A DNA stretch of 10,054 nucleotides. It comes from an uncultured Bacteroidales bacterium (GTDB lineage Bacteria; Bacteroidota; Bacteroidia; Bacteroidales; Paludibacteraceae). Every line of letters starts with the position of its first letter. Position 1 is the first letter of the stretch. Below, in pieces: positions 6,103-10,054 of the stretch. The stretch covers positions 1-10,054 of the forward strand of contig CAMOMF010000045.1 in NCBI GenBank assembly GCA_946619625.1, written 5' to 3'. The position numbers and the translations under genes are program-made. The notes beneath the pieces are model-generated. The model did no database searches and was not told where the DNA came from. It saw nothing but the letters and a program-made list of their open reading frames with translations.

Positions 6103-6117
6103 CTTTTTGTCAAAAAA
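6085..6117. repeat. 10-bp inverted repeat spanning the rpsP -33 element
   Basis: TTTTTTGACA (6085-6094) and TGTCAAAAAA (6108-6117) form a perfect inverted repeat with a 13-nt spacer. The spacer contains the -33 TTTG of the rpsP promoter, and the left arm lies in the -33/-7 spacer. The geometry suits a dimeric DNA-binding regulator of rpsP. The A/T runs make chance pairing easier, so only the GACA/TGTC part is informative. Confidence 0.45.
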
Positions 6118-6150
6118 GTGCACACTTTGCCCTATTTCAGGTATCTTTAG

Positions 6151-6216
6151 GCACTTTTCTTGTACTTTTGACGTACTTTCTGCACACTTTTAGGACACTT
6201 TCAGGACTCTTTCACA
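6151..6216. repeat. Tandem array A: six degenerate 11-bp units (CACTTT type)
   Basis: CTTT recurs with its C at 6154, 6165, 6176, 6187, 6198 and 6209, which is exactly 11 bp apart five times running. The units read GCACTTTTCTT, GTACTTTTGAC, GTACTTTCTGC, ACACTTTTAGG, ACACTTTCAGG and ACTCTTTCACA, with consensus RYACTTTY followed by three variable bases. Further CTTT or ATTT motifs at 6125, 6134 and 6145 continue the pattern with looser spacing. Eleven bases is about one helical turn, so the motif presents on one face of the DNA. Confidence 0.7.
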
Positions 6217-6237
6217 CCAATATGGAAGTAATATTGG
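6217..6237. repeat. 7-bp inverted repeat CCAATAT / ATATTGG
   Basis: CCAATAT (6217-6223) and ATATTGG (6231-6237) form a perfect inverted repeat with a 7-nt spacer, directly after array A. It could be an operator or a weak hairpin. It is not followed by a T-run, and no function can be assigned. Confidence 0.4.
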
Positions 6238-6346
6238 AGCAGTTCCTGGTTTTTATCAAAGCATTCTTCTACTTTTTCCTCCACAACACTTCAAATTTTC
6301 CCGTTTTTTTCATTCTTCACTTTTTCACACCAACTTCAAAACTGAG

Positions 6347-6401
6347 TAATACCATTGTAATACCATTGTAATACCATTCTAATACTATTCTAATACCATT
6401 T
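6347..6401. repeat. Tandem array B: five 11-bp units (TAATACCATTN)
   Basis: Five contiguous 11-bp units begin at 6347, 6358, 6369, 6380 and 6391. They read TAATACCATTG twice, then TAATACCATTC, TAATACTATTC and TAATACCATTT. Within the first ten bases only one substitution occurs in the whole array. It ends 55 bp before the -33 element of the metG promoter. The near-perfect units suggest recent amplification or selection as repeated binding sites in helical phase. Confidence 0.9.
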
Positions 6402-6456
6402 CCATTCCACCTCCACTACAAAAAAATGCCATTTTTTCACTTTTTTCAAAAATTAC

Positions 6457-6487
6457 TTGCATATATCAAAAAAAAGTTGTACCTTTG
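6457..6487 (+). promoter_or_regulatory. metG promoter, Bacteroidota type
   Basis: TTG (6457-6459) is followed after 20 nt by TACCTTTG (6480-6487). Transcription should begin near 6493, giving a leader of about 20 nt before the metG ATG at 6514. The 33-nt span 6457-6489 differs from the RAYT promoter at only two positions, both in the spacer. Confidence 0.85.
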
Positions 6488-6513
6488 CAGCCAAATTTGT
6501 AATTTGGGTTAGA

Positions 6514-8586
6514 ATGGACAAGAAAAGAACTTTAGTGACTGCGGCTTTGCCGTATGCGAACGGACCGGTACATATCGGACACCTGGCAGGTGTGTATGTG
6601 CCGGCAGATATATATGTGCGTTACTTGCGTCTCAAACACGAGCCGGTGCTCTTCATCGGCGGTAGTGACGAGCACGGCGTACCCGTGACGATTCGTGCCC
6701 GCAAGGAAGGCATCACCGTGCAGGACGTAGTGGACAGGTACCACACCCTGATAAAAGACTCGTTTGAGCGCTTCGGCATTTCTTTTGATATATACAGCCG
6801 CACCACCTCGGCAGTGCACCACAAAATGGCATCGGACTTTTTCCGCCGTTTGTACGACACGGACAAATTGATACAACAAACCACTGAGCAGTTCTACGAC
6901 GAGGAGACCCACGAGTTCCTGACGGACAGGAACATCCGCGGCGAATGCCCGCGATGCCACAGTCAGGGTGCATATGGCGACCAGTGCGAGGTCTGCGGCG
7001 CCACCCTCTCACCCGACGAGTTGATCAACCCGTACAATGCCGTCACCGGAAACACGCTCACAAAGAAAGCCACCACACACTGGTATCTGCCCCTGGACCG
7101 CGACGAACAATGGTTGCGGCAATGGATTCTGGAAGACCATAAAGAGTGGCGCCCCAACGTGTATGGGCAGTGCAAGAGTTGGTTGGACGGCGGACTCAAA
7201 CCCCGTGCCGTCACCCGCGACCTGAACTGGGGCATCCCCGTACCGGTGGAAGGTGCTGAGGGAAAAGTGCTGTACGTGTGGTTTGACGCACCCATCGGAT
7301 ATATCAGCAACACCAAAGAGTTGTGCGACCAAAAACCCGAGTTGGGCAGTTGGGAGACATGGTGGAAAGACAAGGATACACGTCTCATCCATTTCATCGG
7401 CAAGGACAATATTGTGTTCCACTGCATCGTGTTCCCCGCCATGCTGAAAGCACACGGCGAATACATCCTGCCCGACAACGTACCAAGTAACGAGTTCCTG
7501 AACTTGGAAGGCGACAAAATCAGCACTTCGCGCAACTGGGCAATCTGGCTGAACGAATATCTGGACGACATGCCCGGCAAGCAGGATGTGCTGCGTTACG
7601 TCCTGACTGCCAATGCGCCCGAGACGAAAGATAACGACTTCACGTGGAAAGATTTCCAAGCACGCAACAACAACGAGTTAGTCGCCGTCTTTGGCAACTT
7701 CATCAACCGCGCTATGAAGTTGACGGAAAAATACTTCAACGGCAAAGTGCCCGTTGCATCTGAATTGACCGACTACGACCGTGCCACACTGAGCGAGTTT
7801 GCCGGAGTGAAAGAGGAAGTAGAGCACCTATTGGAGGAGTTCAAGTTTCGCGACGCACAGAAATCAGCCATGGAGTTGGCACGTATCGGCAACAAGTACT
7901 TGGCTGAGACCGAGCCGTGGAAAGTGGCGAAAACGGACATGGAGCGCGTGGGAACTATCCTCAACCTGGCATTGCAAATCAGTGCCAACCTGGCCATTGC
8001 TTTCGAGCCTTTCCTGCCTTTCTCCGCAGAAAAACTGCGTGGAATGCTCGGAATGGACAGCTTCGAATGGAACCAACTGGGCAGAACGGACCTGTTGGAA
8101 GCAGGGCACCAATTAGGGGAAAGTGTGTTGCTGTTCGAAAAGATTGAGGACGATGTGATTCAAGCCCAATTGGACCGACTGGCACGAATCAAAGAAGAAA
8201 ACGAGGCGCAAGCCAAAGCGGAAGCACTCAAGAACTGGCATCCCGTGGAGGTGAAAGAGCCGACTACCTTTGACGACTTCGAGAAAGCCGATATCCGTGT
8301 GGGGACAGTACTGAGTTGCGAGAAAGTGAAAAAAAGCGACAAGTTGCTTTGTTTCCGCATTGACGATGGGATGGGCGGAAGAACCATCCTGTCGGGCGTG
8401 GCACAGAGTTATCCCCACCCCGAAGAATTAGTGGGCAAGCAGATCCTGTTCATCGCGAATTTTCCGCCGCGCAAGATGATGGGCATCGAGAGCCAGGGCA
8501 TGATCATGTCCGCCGTGAATGCAGACGGCAGACTGGTACTCACCACCGTGTCCGCACAGGTTCGAAACGGCGCACAAGTGGGATGA
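6514..8586 (+). CDS. metG: Methionyl-tRNA synthetase
   Basis: This 690-aa class I synthetase charges tRNA-Met, including the initiator, with methionine in the cytoplasm. Seen: PYANGPVHIGHLAG (13-26) with the HIGH motif at 20-23; a zinc knuckle with Cys145, Cys148, Cys158 and Cys161; WFDAPIGYI (256-264); FIGKDN (294-299); and the KMSKS-type loop KISTS (335-339). An anticodon-binding helical domain follows (about 370-550). The C-terminal Trbp111/EMAP-like tRNA-binding domain runs from about 586 (FDDFEKADIRVGTV) to the end and promotes dimerisation and tRNA binding. The frame is open to a TTG at 6457, but the promoter -7 box lies within that stretch and homology begins at MDKKRTLVTAALPYANGP, so ATG 6514 is chosen. 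Length is normal for two-domain MetG. It may be co-transcribed with the PotD-like gene 78 nt downstream, since no terminator is seen between them. Confidence 0.97.
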   Translation: MDKKRTLVTAALPYANGPVHIGHLAGVYVPADIYVRYLRLKHEPVLFIGGSDEHGVPVTIRARKEGITVQDVVDRYHTLIKDSFERFGISFDIYSRTTSAVHHKMASDFFRRLYDTDKLIQQTTEQFYDEETHEFLTDRNIRGECPRCHSQGAYGDQCEVCGATLSPDELINPYNAVTGNTLTKKATTHWYLPLDRDEQWLRQWILEDHKEWRPNVYGQCKSWLDGGLKPRAVTRDLNWGIPVPVEGAEGKVLYVWFDAPIGYISNTKELCDQKPELGSWETWWKDKDTRLIHFIGKDNIVFHCIVFPAMLKAHGEYILPDNVPSNEFLNLEGDKISTSRNWAIWLNEYLDDMPGKQDVLRYVLTANAPETKDNDFTWKDFQARNNNELVAVFGNFINRAMKLTEKYFNGKVPVASELTDYDRATLSEFAGVKEEVEHLLEEFKFRDAQKSAMELARIGNKYLAETEPWKVAKTDMERVGTILNLALQISANLAIAFEPFLPFSAEKLRGMLGMDSFEWNQLGRTDLLEAGHQLGESVLLFEKIEDDVIQAQLDRLARIKEENEAQAKAEALKNWHPVEVKEPTTFDDFEKADIRVGTVLSCEKVKKSDKLLCFRIDDGMGGRTILSGVAQSYPHPEELVGKQILFIANFPPRKMMGIESQGMIMSAVNADGRLVLTTVSAQVRNGAQVG

Positions 8587-8664
8587 CAGGAAAACTAAGT
8601 GAAGCAGAAAGGAAAACAACGTGTATTTGTAAATAATAATCCGTAATTTAACAATAACACAGAA

Positions 8665-9993
8665 ATGAAAAAACTATTACCTCTGCTGGTTGCAGCGCTG
8701 TTCTGCACCGGTGCCTTTGCGGCAGACCGCGCACACACCCTGAAAGTGTACAATTGGGCGGACTACATCGACATGGACAATGTCCTCAACACTTTCCCTG
8801 CTTGGTACAAAGCACAGACCGGTGAGGACGTGGAAGTTATTTACCAAACGTTCGACATCAATGAGTCCATGCTCACACAAATTGAAGTGGGTAAAGAAGA
8901 CTACGATGTTGTATGCCCGTCTGAGTACATCATTAAGCGTATGGTGCGCCGGAACGTACTGCAGAAAATACAGAAAGAACTAATTGCCGACAGTATCTAC
9001 TACTTCGACAACGTGACGCCCTTTGCTGTCGAGAAGTTCCAACAGATGGCTCCGGAAGGCATCACCGCTGCCGACTACACGGTGGGATACATGGGCGGTA
9101 CAACAGGTTGGCTCTACAACCCTGCCAAACTGGCAGAGAACGGCATTGACGAGTCGCTGCTGCACAGTTGGGCTGCCCTCACGAATCCGGTGTTCGAAAA
9201 CCATATCTACATCAAGGATGCGTTCCGTGACGTTTATTCCGTGCTGGTGCTGTACGCCTACCGCGACGAGTTGGCTGCCGGCAAGGTAACCAAAGAGGAG
9301 TTGATGCTGGATATCACCGACGAGCGCATCGCACGCGTGGAGAATATACTGAATGAAGCCAAGGAAAATGTTGCCGGATGGGAAGTGGACTTCGGCAAGG
9401 AGGAAATGACCAAAGGCAAAATGTGGCTCAACCTCAGTTGGTCAGGCGATGCACAATGGGCTATCGACGAGGCGGCAGAGGTAGGCATAGAGTTGAAGTA
9501 TATCGTGCCGGACGAGGGGTCCAACGTGTGGTTTGACGGATGGGTGATACCTATCTACGCCAAGAACCCGAAAGCCGCTACCTACTTCATTGACTACATG
9601 TGCAAGCCCGAGAATGCCATCTACAACATGGAGGAAATCGGGTACGTCAGCATGATTGCCACTCCCGAAGTGTTCGAGTGGGCTAACAACGCAGAAGAGT
9701 GGCCGGAAACAGTGGACGCATCGTATTTCTTCGGCGATATTGCCAAAGAAGCACACCTGAACCCCGTTCAGTACCCCGACATCAAGGTGGTGGACAAATG
9801 TGCGCTGATGCACGATGCCGGTGAACAGACAGAGGCACTCATCAGCATGTGGAACCGCGTGAAAGGCGACAACCTGTCCACAGGTGTAGTTGTGTTCCTT
9901 GTACTTGTAGTGCTTTGCGTATTGGCATACGGCATCTACATTGTAACGAAAAACAACAGACGTAAGAACGGCAAGAGCAAAAGCCGCCGATAA
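8665..9993 (+). CDS. PotD-like polyamine-binding protein with C-terminal membrane anchor
   Basis: This 442-aa periplasmic solute-binding protein resembles the spermidine/putrescine component of a Pot ABC importer. Seen: an N-terminal signal peptide (1 to about 19, ending AFA) with no convincing lipobox at Cys14; VYNWADYI (28-35), matching PotD YNWTEYV; PSEYIIKRM (85-93); IKDAFRDVYSV (183-193); LSWSGDAQWA (257-266); and WFDGWVIPIYAKN (289-301). By alignment from memory, Asp291 corresponds to the PotD aspartate that contacts the substrate amine. Residues 401-442 are an addition: a hydrophobic segment (406-427, starting TGVVVFLVLVV) and then a very basic tail (KNNRRKNGKSKSRR). The typical family length is about 350 aa, so a C-terminal inner-membrane anchor is predicted. 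No potA, potB or potC lies in the window. The rpe ATG follows one base after the stop, so the two are probably co-transcribed. Confidence 0.9.
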   Translation: MKKLLPLLVAALFCTGAFAADRAHTLKVYNWADYIDMDNVLNTFPAWYKAQTGEDVEVIYQTFDINESMLTQIEVGKEDYDVVCPSEYIIKRMVRRNVLQKIQKELIADSIYYFDNVTPFAVEKFQQMAPEGITAADYTVGYMGGTTGWLYNPAKLAENGIDESLLHSWAALTNPVFENHIYIKDAFRDVYSVLVLYAYRDELAAGKVTKEELMLDITDERIARVENILNEAKENVAGWEVDFGKEEMTKGKMWLNLSWSGDAQWAIDEAAEVGIELKYIVPDEGSNVWFDGWVIPIYAKNPKAATYFIDYMCKPENAIYNMEEIGYVSMIATPEVFEWANNAEEWPETVDASYFFGDIAKEAHLNPVQYPDIKVVDKCALMHDAGEQTEALISMWNRVKGDNLSTGVVVFLVLVVLCVLAYGIYIVTKNNRRKNGKSKSRR

Positions 9994-9994
9994 A

Positions 9995-10054
9995 ATGATT
10001 GTTGCTCCCAGTATATTAAGTGCCGACTTCGGGCATCTGGCAGACGAAGTAGAA
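9995..10054 (+). CDS. rpe: Ribulose-phosphate 3-epimerase, N-terminal fragment cut by the window edge
   Basis: Only the first 20 codons are present. They contain APSILSADFGHL (4-15), the N-terminal signature of ribulose-phosphate 3-epimerase, which interconverts ribulose 5-phosphate and xylulose 5-phosphate in the pentose phosphate pathway. The serine in PSILS is part of the family's conserved first strand. The ATG lies one base after the PotD-like stop codon (TAAAATG), so translational coupling or co-transcription is likely. No Shine-Dalgarno sequence is seen. The rest of the gene lies beyond the window. Confidence 0.9.
   Translation, partial: MIVAPSILSADFGHLADEVE

Larger units (their letters stand above)
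6103..6456. other. Gene-free pyrimidine-rich divergent intergenic region
   Basis: Between the rpsP and metG promoters the + strand is strongly C/T-rich and poor in G, especially from 6260 to 6450. I see no convincing gene. A 67-codon open frame (6168-6371) is Phe-rich merely because of the T-rich strand. The region contains two 11-bp-periodic arrays and a small inverted repeat (listed separately). The 11-mer TTTCACACCAA also occurs twice, at 6210-6220 and 6323-6333. Confidence 0.6.

Noticed and set aside
5983..6123. Extension of rpsP by 47 codons upstream
   Set aside because: The extension contains the rpsP promoter, and the S16 family starts at MATKIRL.
6142..6170. Possible + strand promoter with -7 box TACTTTTG at 6163-6170
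   Set aside because: The box is part of the 11-bp array, no TTTG or TTG lies at the required distance upstream, and no gene follows.
6168..6371. 67-codon + strand open frame in the rpsP-metG spacer (Phe-rich, membrane-like)
   Set aside because: Its composition follows from the T-rich strand, it covers both repeat regions, it lacks a ribosome-binding site or promoter at the right distance, and its end lies in array B.
6457..6513. Extension of metG to an upstream TTG start
   Set aside because: The -33 and -7 promoter elements lie inside the extension, so it would not be transcribed. Homology begins at the ATG at 6514.

Overview
The window looks like a chromosomal segment of a Bacteroidales-type (Bacteroidota) bacterium. 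The promoters follow the Bacteroidota pattern of a -33 TTTG/TTG, a spacer of about 20 nt and a -7 TAnnTTTG box. Start codons mostly lack a Shine-Dalgarno sequence. The S16 protein carries a long Ala/Lys/Glu-rich tail, and MetG carries a zinc knuckle and a C-terminal tRNA-binding domain. Genus cannot be told from what is here.

Layout. (1) Bases 1-1221 hold a REP-associated tyrosine transposase (RAYT) gene on the + strand with its own promoter. Four copies of a short palindrome (core CCGAAT-n3-ATTCGG) accompany it: one upstream, one inside the reading frame and two at the 3' end, one of which supplies the stop codon. The C-terminal third of the protein reads like the second half of a DprA/Smf Rossmann domain. 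(2) Bases 1222-1452 contain no intact gene, only what look like frameshifted scraps of another + strand gene. (3) Bases 1453-5357, on the - strand, form a tightly packed four-gene surface-polysaccharide operon: an EpsG/Wzy-like membrane polymerase, a GT2 glycosyltransferase, a GT4 glycosyltransferase and a second GT2 glycosyltransferase. Junctions are a 1-nt gap, a 4-nt ATGA overlap and a 1-nt TAATG overlap. (4) Bases 5371-5982 hold rpsP (S16, - strand) and its intrinsic terminator, which sits just ahead of the polysaccharide operon. (5) Bases 5983-6513 are a divergent intergenic region between rpsP and metG. It holds both promoters, inverted repeats and two unrelated tandem arrays that each repeat every 11 bp. 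(6) Bases 6514-10054 on the + strand carry metG, a PotD-like polyamine-binding protein with an unusual C-terminal membrane anchor, and the first 20 codons of rpe.

How the parts fit together. The right half is housekeeping: translation (rpsP, metG), polyamine capture and the pentose phosphate pathway (rpe). The polysaccharide operon would extend and polymerise a surface glycan. It has no flippase or initiating phosphoglycosyltransferase here and no recognisable promoter of its own, so it may depend on read-through of the rpsP terminator. The RAYT/REP unit lies convergent to the 3' end of that operon beside a broken gene, as expected of a small accessory site.

The most unusual material is the RAYT with a DprA-like domain and a REP inside its own gene, and the paired 11-bp-periodic arrays between rpsP and metG. 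All family assignments come from reading motifs; no database search was possible.
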